DNA of 64,000 bases from Ornithinibacillus contaminans (GTDB lineage: Bacteria; Bacillota; Bacilli; Bacillales; Amphibacillaceae): the NCBI RefSeq assembly GCF_001038425.2, contig NZ_LDPV02000044.1, positions 23,594-87,593 of the forward strand, in the 5' to 3' direction. The notes beneath the pieces were generated by a model that searched no databases, was not told the origin of the DNA, and saw only the letters and a program-made list of their open reading frames with translations. Below, one piece after another: positions 46,852-57,473 of this stretch. Numbering within the stretch: the first letter of the stretch is position 1; each line of letters starts with the position of its first letter. The translations under genes and the position numbers were made by a program.

Positions 46852-48768
46852 TTATTGAATATCCTCTAGCAATGTCATTGCTTCTGATTTAGAGGCTACT
46901 TGAAGCAACTGATTACGATAGTCTTCATCCATTAGCTTTCTGGATAACATTTGTAATATCCTTAAGTGGGCATCTCCAGCACTCTCTTCTGGAACAGCAA
47001 TCATAAAGATAAGCTTTGCATCGCTACCATCTAAGCTGCCCCAATCCACGCCATCACGCTTAATCCCAAACGCTACAGCTGGACGTTTAACGGCATTTGT
47101 TTTTCCGTGTGGAATTGCAATGTTCATGCCTAATCCAGTGGAGCTTTGATTTTCACGGTCAAGAATCGCTTGCTTATACACTTGCTTTGATTCTAAAATA
47201 CCTGCAGCATCAAGTCTTTCAATTAGCTCATCAATTACCTCATCACGTGTCGTACCGTTTAATTCAGGCACTAATAAACGCTGATCAGTAATATCCACTA
47301 ATCGATGAATCTCTGTTGTTTCAGAAGTTTTTACCGTTGTTTCTTCTTTCTTAGTGCTCTTTACTGTTGTAGCACCTTCTACATCTTTTTTCAAAAAGTT
47401 AACTAGGAATGCCGTTACTAGTATACCAGCTATTGCTGCAATAAAGAACATCACAACATTATCGACTGCACCTAATAGTGCTACAATTGGTCCACCATGT
47501 GCAACTTTATCGCCAACACTACCAATCATCGCGATTACCGAACCTACCATAGAACCTACCACAATACTAGGAATAACGCGTAGTGGATCTTGTGCTGCGA
47601 ATGGAATCGCACCTTCTGTAATCCCGAAGAATCCCATTGTTAATGATGCTTTACCTGCTTCTCTTTCGTTTGCTTGATACTTTTTCTTATTAAGCAATGT
47701 TGCAAGACCCATTCCAATCGGTGGAATACAGATTGCAACTGCAATTGGCCCCATAATTTCATAGTTTCCTTCTGCAATCATCGCAGAACCAAATAAGAAT
47801 GCTACTTTATTGAATGGTCCACCCATATCGACAGCAATCATACCACCAAGAATAATCGCAAGTAAGATAGAACTTGCACCTTGCATGCCTGATAGCCAAG
47901 TTGTTAATCCTTCGAATACTTGTGCAACTGGTGCACCGATTACAAAGATAAATAGTAATCCAACAATCACGGATGAAATAATAGGGATAAAAATAATTGG
48001 CATTACTGGTTGTAGTGCTTTAGGAACTTTTATTTTCTTAATACCAAGTGCAACGTAACCTGCTAAGAAACCGGCGATAATACCACCGATAAATCCAGCA
48101 CCTGCTTCACTTCCATAAAAACTACCAGTAGCAGCGATGTAACCACCAATCATACCTGGTACAAGACCTGGACGATCCGCAATACTTACCGCAATAAACC
48201 CTGCTAAAATTGGTACCATGAACATAAATGCTGTACTTCCAAGACTTTCAATTTGTTTCCAAATCGAATCCTCTGGAATAACAATTCCACCTGGTGTTTG
48301 TTCTCCACCTAGTGTTAGTGCAAGCGCAATCAAAAGTCCGCCAACGACGATAAATGGAATCATATACGATACACCATTCATCAAATGCTTATAAATAGGG
48401 TTTTCTTTTTGTTTACGTTTTTGTTTAATTTCCTCTGGCGTTTTTAAGCCTTCTTGATAAACCGGTGCATCACCAGCTTGAATACGATTAATTAGTTCTT
48501 TTGGATTACGGATACCATCTTGGACACCGGTTACAATTAATTTCTTTCCAATAAAACGTTCTTTTGAAATTTCTTTATCCGCAGCAATGATAATACCATC
48601 TGCCTCCGCAATATCTTGCTCGGTTAGTACATTTTCCGCTCCAATTGAACCTTGTGTTTCTACTTTTATATCAATACCCAGCTCTTCTCCTGCTTTTTGT
48701 AAATTCTCAGCAGCCATATACGTATGGGCGATCCCAACTGGACAAGCTGTAACAGCTAATACCTTCAT
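46852..48768 (-). CDS. manP: PTS mannose/fructose-type transporter, EIIBCA
   Basis: A fused PTS permease of 638 aa. IIB has the phospho-Cys9 motif VTACPVGIAHTYMAAENL. IIC has about nine membrane segments (NGVSYMIPFIVVGGLLIALAL onward, with DMGGPFNKVAFLFG and GITEGAIPFAAQDPLRVIPS). IIA carries phospho-His554 in GLGMNIAIPHGKT. It belongs to the fructose family; the neighbours manR and manA point to mannose. The upstream region has an imperfect direct repeat (possible ManR operator) and a cre-like site, so CcpA repression and ManR activation are likely. Confidence 0.93.
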   Translation of the reverse strand: MKVLAVTACPVGIAHTYMAAENLQKAGEELGIDIKVETQGSIGAENVLTEQDIAEADGIIIAADKEISKERFIGKKLIVTGVQDGIRNPKELINRIQAGDAPVYQEGLKTPEEIKQKRKQKENPIYKHLMNGVSYMIPFIVVGGLLIALALTLGGEQTPGGIVIPEDSIWKQIESLGSTAFMFMVPILAGFIAVSIADRPGLVPGMIGGYIAATGSFYGSEAGAGFIGGIIAGFLAGYVALGIKKIKVPKALQPVMPIIFIPIISSVIVGLLFIFVIGAPVAQVFEGLTTWLSGMQGASSILLAIILGGMIAVDMGGPFNKVAFLFGSAMIAEGNYEIMGPIAVAICIPPIGMGLATLLNKKKYQANEREAGKASLTMGFFGITEGAIPFAAQDPLRVIPSIVVGSMVGSVIAMIGSVGDKVAHGGPIVALLGAVDNVVMFFIAAIAGILVTAFLVNFLKKDVEGATTVKSTKKEETTVKTSETTEIHRLVDITDQRLLVPELNGTTRDEVIDELIERLDAAGILESKQVYKQAILDRENQSSTGLGMNIAIPHGKTNAVKRPAVAFGIKRDGVDWGSLDGSDAKLIFMIAVPEESAGDAHLRILQMLSRKLMDEDYRNQLLQVASKSEAMTLLEDIQ

Positions 48769-48793
48769 TCTATATACCTCCTATATACACTTA

Positions 48794-48809
48794 ATGTAAT
48801 TGCTTACAT
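48794..48809 (-). promoter_or_regulatory. cre-like site (CcpA) upstream of manP
   Basis: Minus strand ATGTAAGCAATTACAT fits WTGNAANCGNWNNCW with one mismatch (CA for CG) and is nearly palindromic. It lies between the -10 (48812-48817) and the gene, a roadblock-like position. Confidence 0.6.
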
Positions 48810-48811
48810 TT

Positions 48812-48840
48812 AGTATAGCGTAGAATATATAGGTAATTAG
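48812..48840 (-). promoter_or_regulatory. manP promoter with weak -35
   Basis: Minus strand CTAATT - 17 bp - TATACT. The good -10 with a poor -35 suits an activator-dependent promoter. Confidence 0.6.
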
Positions 48841-48843
48841 TTC

Positions 48844-48888
48844 GGATTATTACCAGAAGCTGTGGTAAAAATGGATTATTACCGGAAG
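48844..48888. promoter_or_regulatory. direct-repeat operator, probably for ManR
   Basis: GGATTATTACC(A/G)GAAG at 48844-48859 and again at 48873-48888, identical in 15 of 16 bases, 29 bp apart. The first copy ends just upstream of the -35 of manP. This is where a PTS-controlled activator would bind; no experiment is visible in sequence. Confidence 0.6.
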
Positions 48889-48907
48889 TATAATGAAAGC
48901 AAAACGA

Positions 48908-48938
48908 AAGGAGAGAAAAATCATCATTCTTCTCTCCT
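48908..48938 (-). terminator. manR terminator
   Basis: Minus strand GGAGAGAA - loop - TTCTCTCC then TTTCGTTTT, directly after the manR stop. Confidence 0.75.
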
Positions 48939-50858
48939 CTACTTAATCTGTTCTAAAAATTCCTTTACTTGTTTTGATTCTATTAACCCCTGTACAGCTG
49001 ATGGATCCTCACTGAATCCGACAATTTGGCTAATCGCTCCTCGATTCAGCTTTTGAACCTGATTCGAAATCGCTAGCATAAAGACAACGGATACTTGTTC
49101 ATTTCCCCATTCGATTGGTTGTTTTAACACCGCAACAGCAATCGCAGACTGAATAACCGTGGTGGGAACACCATGCGGAATGGCGATTCCTCCCCCAATT
49201 GATGTAGCAGATTTTCTTTCTCGTACAAGTGCACTATGAATAAATTCTTTCTCAACAAACCCTTTTTGATAGAGTGTATTCCCTAACATTTCGATTACTT
49301 GAAGTGGGTGTTCTTTAGCCACATCTAGATGTACGAGGTCCCCACGAATTAGAGATGGCAATACAGCCTCTTTCGTACCGGATTCTTGCTTGGCCTCCAA
49401 TGAAACCATAAATTGATTGAGTTTTTCTTTGTCGCGAGCTTCCAACAACGGCGAGACCATCACATACGGAACATTTACTCTCTCTAACTCCACTGTTGAA
49501 ATAATAAGATCCACCACATGCTTTTTCAAATAATCCTGGGTATCAGCCTTTCCGATACACGCAACAACTTGTAAATCCTGATAATAATGTTCAATCTTTG
49601 CTTGCAATAAATGGGACATACCGACACCTAGATGACACACAATTAATGTCCTCCGTTGTTTCTCCCGCTTTCCTTCTAACCGTTCAATAGAAGCTTGAAA
49701 ATGAAGAACTAAGTAAGCCGCTTCATCTTCCGGAACATCTAATCCGTGCTTGTCATTAATGTCATCCAATGCGATCATCACCATATTAAACAGGTATGGG
49801 TACATTTTTTTAATATCGGATAAGAGAGGATTGGTGATAGGGAATCCATACTTAATCCGGTTAATAACCGAATAAATATGTACCGCTAACCCCTTTTTTA
49901 AGATGGAATCCTTTTCGAAGGAATATAACGTAAGATTTCCAAGTTTCGTCATTAAATCTGTAATTACTTGCACTAAAAATTCATCTTGTATGATGTTGTT
50001 ATCTTCTGTATCCTCTTTCTTTTTGGCACTAATTAAATGCCAGGTAAAATAAATTAGCTCATCCTCTGGAAATTTAATCTTAAATGCGGCCTCCAGCTGT
50101 TCTAAAAACCAGGTTGCATAGTCGTATTCTTTGTATGAATAAACGGCTTCCTTTTCCAAACTCGGAACTTTTACAGGAGATTTTTGCCGTGTCCGTTTAA
50201 TCATGATAAGCGCATGCACAAGTAAACTTTCCACTGCCCCGTCTGTAAATGGTGATGGATAGTTCTGCCCTAGTTCGTTTAATACGTGTTGTACTGTTTC
50301 GATTTCATAAGGTAAAAATAGATCAAGCACATAGCTTTTATCAGCTGTAATAGAGGATATCAATTCGGATAAATGCGCTAGTGCACTACGTTTTTGCAGC
50401 TCTGTCCCCTGAACCACATTTCCTACCCTAGGCTTTGATATTAGCTCTAGATTATAGCTTTCCAACCACGTTGCAATGGTATCTAATTCTTTTTTCACGA
50501 TTGTTTTTGAAACATAATAACGCTTCGCTAATTCATCTATCGTAACCGCTTTATTACTTACCAATAATAGATAAGCAATTTCAAAGAAACGATCTTCCTC
50601 TGTTTTTTGTTCGTAGGATACTAGCTTTTGAAATATAGCAGACCGATCAGATTCCGTAATCTCAAGTGTGATCCCAATTCCAGGCTGTCGTTTCAGAGTA
50701 GCACTAGGATAGTCAGCTAACCACTCTTCTATCCGTTTCAAATCATTACGTACCGTTTTTTCTGAGCAGTCCACCTCCTCAGCTAAATCAACAAGATTAA
50801 CGATTTGTCCATTTTTTATTACTAATGATCGAAGTAATTCCTTCTGTCGTGTGTTCAA
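48939..50858 (-). CDS. manR: ManR, PRD-containing transcriptional activator of mannose uptake
   Basis: A multidomain BglG/LicR-type activator of about 640-669 aa. In order: two HTH modules (TRQKELLRSLVIKNGQIVNLVDLAEEVDCSEKTVRNDLKR, then AVTIDELAKRYYVSKTIVKKELD), two PRDs with conserved histidines (VLDLFLPYEIETVQHVLNELG...; LKKGLAVHIYSVINRIKYG), an EIIB-Gat-like part (IVCHLGVGMSHLL) and an EIIA-Fru-like C-terminus (GGGIAIPHGVP). The B. subtilis ManR has this architecture. TTG 50858 behind GGTGGTG is my preferred start; ATG 50885 or the frame's start at 50948 are alternatives. It sits 170 bp upstream of manP. Confidence 0.9.
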   Translation of the reverse strand: MNTRQKELLRSLVIKNGQIVNLVDLAEEVDCSEKTVRNDLKRIEEWLADYPSATLKRQPGIGITLEITESDRSAIFQKLVSYEQKTEEDRFFEIAYLLLVSNKAVTIDELAKRYYVSKTIVKKELDTIATWLESYNLELISKPRVGNVVQGTELQKRSALAHLSELISSITADKSYVLDLFLPYEIETVQHVLNELGQNYPSPFTDGAVESLLVHALIMIKRTRQKSPVKVPSLEKEAVYSYKEYDYATWFLEQLEAAFKIKFPEDELIYFTWHLISAKKKEDTEDNNIIQDEFLVQVITDLMTKLGNLTLYSFEKDSILKKGLAVHIYSVINRIKYGFPITNPLLSDIKKMYPYLFNMVMIALDDINDKHGLDVPEDEAAYLVLHFQASIERLEGKREKQRRTLIVCHLGVGMSHLLQAKIEHYYQDLQVVACIGKADTQDYLKKHVVDLIISTVELERVNVPYVMVSPLLEARDKEKLNQFMVSLEAKQESGTKEAVLPSLIRGDLVHLDVAKEHPLQVIEMLGNTLYQKGFVEKEFIHSALVRERKSATSIGGGIAIPHGVPTTVIQSAIAVAVLKQPIEWGNEQVSVVFMLAISNQVQKLNRGAISQIVGFSEDPSAVQGLIESKQVKEFLEQIK

Positions 50859-50990
50859 GACTACACCACCGTTACGAAAATTCATTCCGCTATTCATAGT
50901 TTGCAAGAATAATGATAGCGTTTTATCTAGTTTAAACTGTACCAGCAAATAGGTATGTAGACAACTATTGTCATGGAGACCGTTTGGATT

Positions 50991-51743
50991 TCATCCCTTT
51001 TGTTGCGAGATGATGTACTTTATACCTGCATTGGAGGTTCGAAAAACGTTTACATTTGCAATATCGATTGTTAATTTTTTTGCTAACTCTGGCTTTAATC
51101 CTACTATTATCGATTGAACACCCATTAGCGATAAAGCAGAAATCATTTGATTAATATGTATTTCTTGATTCCATTCTCTTATTTCACTAAAGTCAATCAA
51201 GATATAATCTACTTCTCTCGTGCCACAATGATGTAATAGTTTTTCTAAAATGATTTCAAATCGAACATTATCAACGAGACCAAGAAGTGGGATAGCATAT
51301 GTTTTATCCCAAACATGTAGTAATGGGGCAGAAAGTTCTTGTATAAGCGAATTTTTTCTTTGCTCTTCTTGAACAGTCGTCGTGACGTCCATCAGCATAA
51401 CGACATAGCCAATGATTGCTTCATTCTCTCTCATGGGACTAATGATAATATCAGCAATATAGTGGTCTTTAATGTTAATTCTTGCTCTATGAGTATTGGA
51501 TAACTTGCCCATAATCTTGTGCTGATATTCTGGATTTTCATGAAAATGATTCATGTTTTTTCCAATAAAATCTTCTACGCTTTCTAGATCATAAAGTGTA
51601 GCAATATCCTTGAACAGCTTTACTCCTGTTTCATTAATCCATAATATATTGTAATCAGTATCGGCAATAATGATATTTTCTTTTATTGCTTCTAGCACTG
51701 TTTTCGAATTATTAAAAGCTGATAGACTACCTACAGAACTCAA
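50991..51743 (-). CDS. PAS-STAS domain protein (RsbR-like)
   Basis: A 250-residue protein with a PAS domain (VLEAIKENIIIADTDYNILWINETGVKLFKD to about 125) followed by a STAS domain (LSAPLLHVWDKTYAIPLLGLVDNVRFEIILEKLLHH ... VDYILIDFSEIREWNQEIHINQMISALSLMGVQSIIVGLKPELAKKL). STAS domains of the RsbR/RsbS kind belong to stressosomes that feed sigma-B; a PAS-STAS fusion without a kinase suits a sensory component. No rsbS/rsbT is nearby, so the link is inference. It lies alone between manR and the YdeI-like gene. Confidence 0.87.
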   Translation of the reverse strand: MSSVGSLSAFNNSKTVLEAIKENIIIADTDYNILWINETGVKLFKDIATLYDLESVEDFIGKNMNHFHENPEYQHKIMGKLSNTHRARINIKDHYIADIIISPMRENEAIIGYVVMLMDVTTTVQEEQRKNSLIQELSAPLLHVWDKTYAIPLLGLVDNVRFEIILEKLLHHCGTREVDYILIDFSEIREWNQEIHINQMISALSLMGVQSIIVGLKPELAKKLTIDIANVNVFRTSNAGIKYIISQQKG

Positions 51744-51907
51744 TTCAACTTCACTTCTTTCTTGAATATATAGATTTTTGGTTATTTTTTAATTGTATCG
51801 TATTATAATACTTTATCCAACAAGCATTTGCACCTGTAATCTTACTCCTATTTTTGTCCTGAGAATTTTCCCTCTCAGTTCCTCGAGAGAAATATGTTTT
51901 ACTGCAT

Positions 51908-51955
51908 AAAAAAACAAAGTCTTGAACGTGGTTGCTCCTCTTTCAAGACTTCGTT
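51908..51955 (-). terminator. terminator after the YdeI-like gene
   Basis: Minus strand CGAAGTCTTGAA - loop - TTCAAGACTTTG then TTTTTTTATG, 37 bp downstream of the stop at 51992. Confidence 0.85.
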
Positions 51956-51991
51956 TTCTTGTAGATGCACAGATTCAAATACATGCAGGCA

Positions 51992-52585
51992 CTAATCATT
52001 TAATCCTAATCCCTCAAGGATTTGCGGCACATATTTTTCAATTCTTGCTTCACGAGTTTTGGATTGCTTCGCTTTAGAAAAATAATAAATATACGCTCGC
52101 TGGCGCCCTGGCGTCAATTCTTCAAAAGCAGTTTTCAATGCAGGAATTTCCTCGAACTTTTGTTGAAGCTCATCAGGAATGGGATATTCGTTCGTTTCCT
52201 TAAGCTTCACTGTCAAACCAGCTTTTTCCACTTCAATAGCTTGTTTTATATAGGATTTCAAGATAGCTTCCATGTCAACAATCTGTTGAAGATTGGTGAA
52301 ACGAATTTGGCGATCTGCTTGTACATTCTCCGTTTGTTGAATTAATATCTCGTGAGGATCTTGCAACAAGGCACCTTTGTGAAAAAGAAACGCACAATAC
52401 TCTTTAAATCCATGGATTAAGACAACATTCTTATTCTCATACATGTAACAAGGATGCATCCACTTAATATCTTCCGTTAAATTACAGTCCAGAACGATAG
52501 CTCTAAGTGCCTCAAATTCTTCCTTCCACTTGGTGGCTTTTCTTAGGAATCCATCAACTTTAGGACTTTTATTGCTTTCTGGCAT
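51992..52585 (-). CDS. YdeI/OmpD-associated family protein (DUF1801-containing)
   Basis: A 197-residue YdeI-like protein. The N-terminal DUF1801 part has WKEEFEALRAIVLDCNLTEDIKWMHPCYMYENKNVVLIHGFKEYCAFLFHKGALL, and the C-terminal YdeI/OmpD-associated motif is FEELTPGRQRAYIYYFSKAKQSKTREARIEKYVPQIL. In other bacteria the family has been linked to polymyxin tolerance and envelope stress, but the mechanism is not settled. The ATG at 52585, seven bases after GTGAGGTG, is preferred over the GTG-region start at 52600. A terminator follows. Confidence 0.88.
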   Translation of the reverse strand: MPESNKSPKVDGFLRKATKWKEEFEALRAIVLDCNLTEDIKWMHPCYMYENKNVVLIHGFKEYCAFLFHKGALLQDPHEILIQQTENVQADRQIRFTNLQQIVDMEAILKSYIKQAIEVEKAGLTVKLKETNEYPIPDELQQKFEEIPALKTAFEELTPGRQRAYIYYFSKAKQSKTREARIEKYVPQILEGLGLND

Positions 52586-52739
52586 TCTGGTACACCTCAC
52601 TTATATTATTCCCTGCTACTTTTGGATTTTTACTTTAATATACAGCAGTCCTAGTATTCTTTCTACCCTTCGTCATGATTAATCACCGTTCAAGGCATAC
52701 AACATTATCAGTGTAACGCATATCGAGATTCGTACATAC

Positions 52740-52785
52740 AAAAAAAGTCTTTCATCAGTTTAGTAAACAGATGAAAGACTTTTTA
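52740..52785. terminator. groESL terminator (bidirectional)
   Basis: AAAGTCTTTCATC - loop - GATGAAAGACTTTTT, an 11-13-bp stem with A and T tracts on both sides. Confidence 0.87.
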
Positions 52786-52867
52786 GATAAGCTGTTTATT
52801 AAGTAATAAAGTCAGCAATCAACTTTATTTTCATTTGAAAACATTACCTATCGAGGCTTAATGATGA

Positions 52868-54520
<1,653 letters not shown>

Positions 54521-54553
54521 TCAATTTATGTGGTAAACTTGCTTAAAATTTTA

Positions 54554-54838
54554 TTATTCTACTACTGCTAAAATGTCGCTCTCGCGTAGAATTAAGTATT
54601 CAGTTCCATCGTATTTCACTTCTGTTCCAGCAAATTTCGAGAAAATGATACGATCACCTTCTGAAACTTCAAGCGCAACTTTCTCCCCGCTTTCTGTTAC
54701 ACGGCCAGTACCTACTGCAACAACGCGACCTTCCTGTGGCTTTTCCTTTGCAGAGTCTGGAAGTACGATACCGCTTGCAGTTTTCACTTCTTGCTCAACA
54801 AGCTCGATTACAACACGATCTCCTAGTGGTTTAATCAT
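54554..54838 (-). CDS. groES: Co-chaperonin GroES
   Basis: GroES, the 10-kDa lid of GroEL. The 94-residue protein starts [37 protein letters not shown], with the mobile loop ([10 protein letters not shown]) and the end [21 protein letters not shown] longer frame upstream to 54982 is not the gene: the ATG at 54838 follows GGAGG, and homologues begin here. Transcription starts at the promoter/CIRCE region just upstream. Confidence 0.97.
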   Translation of the reverse strand: MIKPLGDRVVIELVEQEVKTASGIVLPDSAKEKPQEGRVVAVGTGRVTESGEKVALEVSEGDRIIFSKFAGTEVKYDGTEYLILRESDILAVVE

Positions 54839-54876
54839 GTAGACAACCTCCTTAATTCCTTTTCGATTTTTTATTG

Positions 54877-54903
54877 TTAGCACTCGATGTGTTTGAGTGC
54901 TAA
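54877..54903. promoter_or_regulatory. CIRCE element (HrcA operator) of groESL
   Basis: TTAGCACTC - 9 nt - GAGTGCTAA, a perfect match to the consensus, located between the promoter and the groES start. Confidence 0.97.
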
Positions 54904-54914
54904 TTCCAATTAAT

Positions 54915-54943
54915 ATAATAATTAATTTTATTTTTTTTTGCAA
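54915..54943 (-). promoter_or_regulatory. sigma-A promoter of groESL
   Basis: Minus strand TTGCAA - 17 bp - TATTAT, immediately upstream of CIRCE. Confidence 0.7.
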
Positions 54944-55085
54944 GTAATGTGTAATCGATTTTTTTATTTTTTTCTTGTCCAAGATGATACTATTATAATG
55001 TATTACTTGAATATGATAAAATACACAGGAATCGTTTTATATAAATAAGTATCAACTCATGTAGACTTTTAAGGAGCTGTTATTA

Positions 55086-55802
55086 TTGCCTAAACGTTAT
55101 TGGTGGGTGATTCTTACCTACATCATCACACAACTATCCGGAATTATTTTTCTACCTATTCTATTTCCAATTTTTCCAGGACATCGAGCTGAAGTATTCA
55201 TTTACTACACGATAGTTAGTTTTGTAGTTGGATTATTGGTGACTTTATATTTGTTGAGACCAGATATGAAAAAGGTTGAGACTCGTGCTAAGACAACAAC
55301 AGGTAGCTTAGTAATTTGGGCTGTATTAGGGGTATTCATGGCTTATTTCGCACAAGGAATTGCTGCGATTATTGAAACCCAAGTGTTCGGAATTGAAACT
55401 GGATCGGAAAACACCCAGGATATTATGAACATTACGCGCACGATTCCATTATTCGCTATCATCCCTGCAATAATTGCACCTATATTAGAGGAAGTTATTT
55501 TTCGAAAAATAATATTTGGAACACTATATATGCATATGAATTTCTTTCTAGCTGCACTTCTCTCTGCCTTTGCCTTTGGGATTATTCACGGGGAACCTGA
55601 ACATTTATTAATTTATGCATCGATGGGATTTGTGTTTGCCTTTTTATATGTCAAAACGAAAACGATCATCGTGCCAATTATTGTTCACATGGCATTGAAT
55701 TCAATCTCCGTCATCGTACAATTTTCCTTAACACCAGAGGATATCGAACGCATGCAGCAGCAATTGGATCAAGTCCAGATGGTTCTTATCGGAGGTTTTT
55801 AA
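55086..55802 (+). CDS. ydiL: YdiL, CPBP family intramembrane metalloprotease
   Basis: A CPBP (CAAX/bacteriocin-processing) protease of 238 aa with about seven or eight membrane segments. The active-site motifs are complete: EEVIFRKIIFG (motif 1 EExxxR) and FGIIHGEPEH (motif 2 FxxxH), with VPIIVHMALNS (motif 3). Its substrate is unknown; related proteins act in peptide processing or self-protection. The TTG at 55086 follows AAGGAG. In B. subtilis ydiK and ydiL also lie next to groES, in the same order. Confidence 0.9.
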   Translation: MPKRYWWVILTYIITQLSGIIFLPILFPIFPGHRAEVFIYYTIVSFVVGLLVTLYLLRPDMKKVETRAKTTTGSLVIWAVLGVFMAYFAQGIAAIIETQVFGIETGSENTQDIMNITRTIPLFAIIPAIIAPILEEVIFRKIIFGTLYMHMNFFLAALLSAFAFGIIHGEPEHLLIYASMGFVFAFLYVKTKTIIVPIIVHMALNSISVIVQFSLTPEDIERMQQQLDQVQMVLIGGF

Positions 55803-55805
55803 GTT

Positions 55806-56006
55806 ATGCGATTTAAAGCAAGAACACTTTCGTTTATCTATTTTGCGATGGGGATACTGTTTATTTACGCAGCAGTACGGAGTGTCGATGATTCAGGCTG
55901 GAGCTTTATCACCATTCTCTTAGCCTGTATTGCGACGTTGGATTTCGGTGCTGGTATTCAGTATTTACGGTTGCATTTTAAGATAAAGAAGATTAAGAAG
56001 AGATAA
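55806..56006 (+). CDS. ydiK: YdiK, small membrane protein (DUF4305)
   Basis: A 66-residue membrane protein with two predicted helices (SFIYFAMGILFIYAAVRSV and WSFITILLACIATLDFGAGIQYL) and a basic tail KIKKIKKR. It matches YdiK in size and position. No function is known. It begins 3 bp after ydiL, so translation may be coupled. Confidence 0.85.
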   Translation: MRFKARTLSFIYFAMGILFIYAAVRSVDDSGWSFITILLACIATLDFGAGIQYLRLHFKIKKIKKR

Positions 56007-56012
56007 TGTCGA

Positions 56013-56060
56013 AACAAAAGTAAGATCAAATCGTAAAATGATTTGATCTTACTTTTGTTT
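56013..56060 (+). terminator. terminator after ydiK
   Basis: AACAAAAGTAAGATCAAAT - loop - ATTTGATCTTACTTTTGTT then TTACC; a 19-bp perfect stem. Confidence 0.88.
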
Positions 56061-56175
56061 TACCTGTAAATGCATGTTAATTTTCTGTTAAATTATTTTC
56101 TGCTTAATATTCTTTTGATAATCCGTGTTATGCTATTTGAGTCACAAGTTCCATACATATTGGGGAGGAATATTA

Positions 56176-56622
56176 ATGAGAAAATTACTATCAGCTGCAT
56201 TGTCTACAATTTTATTCGCTATCATAATTTCTTGGATTTTCCATACACCTAGATCCCAACAGAATCCTAATGATGATTTTTTTGGTTTTTCTGTACTAGT
56301 TAATGTGATCCTTCTATATACTGGGCCTGTTTATTTTCTGGCTGGAATACCGATATCCATCCTGATAGAAAAATTGGTTCATAGAAATTACAACTATTCA
56401 CGATTAGGGCGTTACTTTATACAATTAGGTCTCTATTCGTTTTTTGGAGTACTTGTAAGTAGCCTCTCTCTCATCGTATCTTTTTCTCTGAATTTCAATC
56501 TATCCGACCACCTTTCACTTTCTCTATATGGCATTCTTGCATCTACTATTTATTTTCATTTGCTTTTGCTGCTTAACACTGTAAATAAGAATCAAAAAAA
56601 AGAGACCCCTAAGGCCTCTTAA
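56176..56622 (+). CDS. Membrane protein of unknown function
   Basis: A 148-residue protein with four hydrophobic segments ([94 protein letters not shown]) and a charged end. The ATG at 56176 follows GGGGAGGA. I do not recognise a family. Its stop overlaps the rex stop by four bases on the opposite strand. It occupies the interval where B. subtilis has tatAy and tatCy. Confidence 0.7.
   Translation: MRKLLSAALSTILFAIIISWIFHTPRSQQNPNDDFFGFSVLVNVILLYTGPVYFLAGIPISILIEKLVHRNYNYSRLGRYFIQLGLYSFFGVLVSSLSLIVSFSLNFNLSDHLSLSLYGILASTIYFHLLLLLNTVNKNQKKETPKAS
56594..56620 (-). terminator. rex terminator
   Basis: Minus strand AAGAGGCC - loop - GGTCTCTT with one mismatch, then TTTTTTTG. It overlaps the end of the convergent membrane-protein gene. 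Confidence 0.6.
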
Positions 56623-57263
56623 TCTGTCTGTTCTAACTCTAATGGATAATGCTTCAAGAAATAAACTAGTGACTGCAATTCAATTGCCAGATCAATATGA
56701 TGCACACGTACATCATCCGGCACCGTAATACGAGCTGGGGTGAAATTAAGTATTCCTTTAATGCCCTCCCCTATTAATCGTTCGGTAACACGGTCCGCTT
56801 CTAACGCTGGAATCGTCAAAATAGCAACCTTGATGCCATTTAATTTTTCCTCTAAATCATCGATGTGATAAATCGGTACGCCACCAACTTCTCCACCAAC
56901 CTTATTCGGATCTGCATCAAACGCTCTAACAATTTGTGTATTATTGTTTTTCATAAAGTTATAGTTTAAAAAAGCGGTACCAAGATTACCAACACCGATA
57001 AGAGCAACCTCCGTTACTTCATCCTGATCAAGTGTCTTTCGAAAGAAGCCGAGTAAATATTCAACATTATAGCCGTACCCTTTTTTACCGAGTGCACCGA
57101 AATAAGAAAAATCCCTTCGGATCGTCGCAGAATCTACCTTCACCGCGTCACTTAATTCCTTAGACGAAACACGCGTTTTCCCTTGCATTTGTAAATTATT
57201 TAAAAAACGGTAGTACAGCGGAAGTCGTTTCGCCGTAGCTTGTGGTATTTTATGTTGTTCCAA
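56619..57263 (-). CDS. rex: Redox-sensing transcriptional repressor Rex
   Basis: Rex senses the NADH/NAD+ ratio and represses fermentation and respiratory genes. The N-terminal winged helix contains [37 protein letters not shown]. The Rossmann domain has [18 protein letters not shown] (GxGxxG). Domain-swapped C-terminal helix ends [15 protein letters not shown]. The length, 214 aa, is standard. The TTG at 57263 lies eight bases after AAGGAGG. An imperfect Rex operator is found upstream at 57391. Confidence 0.95.
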   Translation of the reverse strand: MEQHKIPQATAKRLPLYYRFLNNLQMQGKTRVSSKELSDAVKVDSATIRRDFSYFGALGKKGYGYNVEYLLGFFRKTLDQDEVTEVALIGVGNLGTAFLNYNFMKNNNTQIVRAFDADPNKVGGEVGGVPIYHIDDLEEKLNGIKVAILTIPALEADRVTERLIGEGIKGILNFTPARITVPDDVRVHHIDLAIELQSLVYFLKHYPLELEQTD

Positions 57264-57390
57264 GCTGATTTCCTCCTTATCTCTAAAGCCAAACTAAATG
57301 ACCCGTACGAATAAAACGCTTTAATATTATGGTTCACAAATTTTTCGATTGATTTACCTTTCTCTATTTTATCAGATATTTCCATAGAAG

Positions 57391-57408
57391 TCGTGATTAA
57401 TTTCACAA
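57391..57408. promoter_or_regulatory. imperfect Rex operator upstream of rex
   Basis: On the minus strand TTGTGAAATTAATCACGA, compared with the Rex consensus TTGTGAAWWWWTTCACAA: one perfect half and one half with two mismatches. It lies between rex and the divergent ydiF gene. Confidence 0.5.
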
Positions 57409-57473
57409 TTGTACAATTGTATTGCTCGATTACTTCATTATAAGATACACTTATACTACTAGAGGTGAGCATT

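Noticed and set aside
54554..54982. Longer GroES with an N-terminal extension
   Set aside because: The extension covers the promoter and CIRCE element, and the conserved GroES start at 54838 has its own ribosome binding site.
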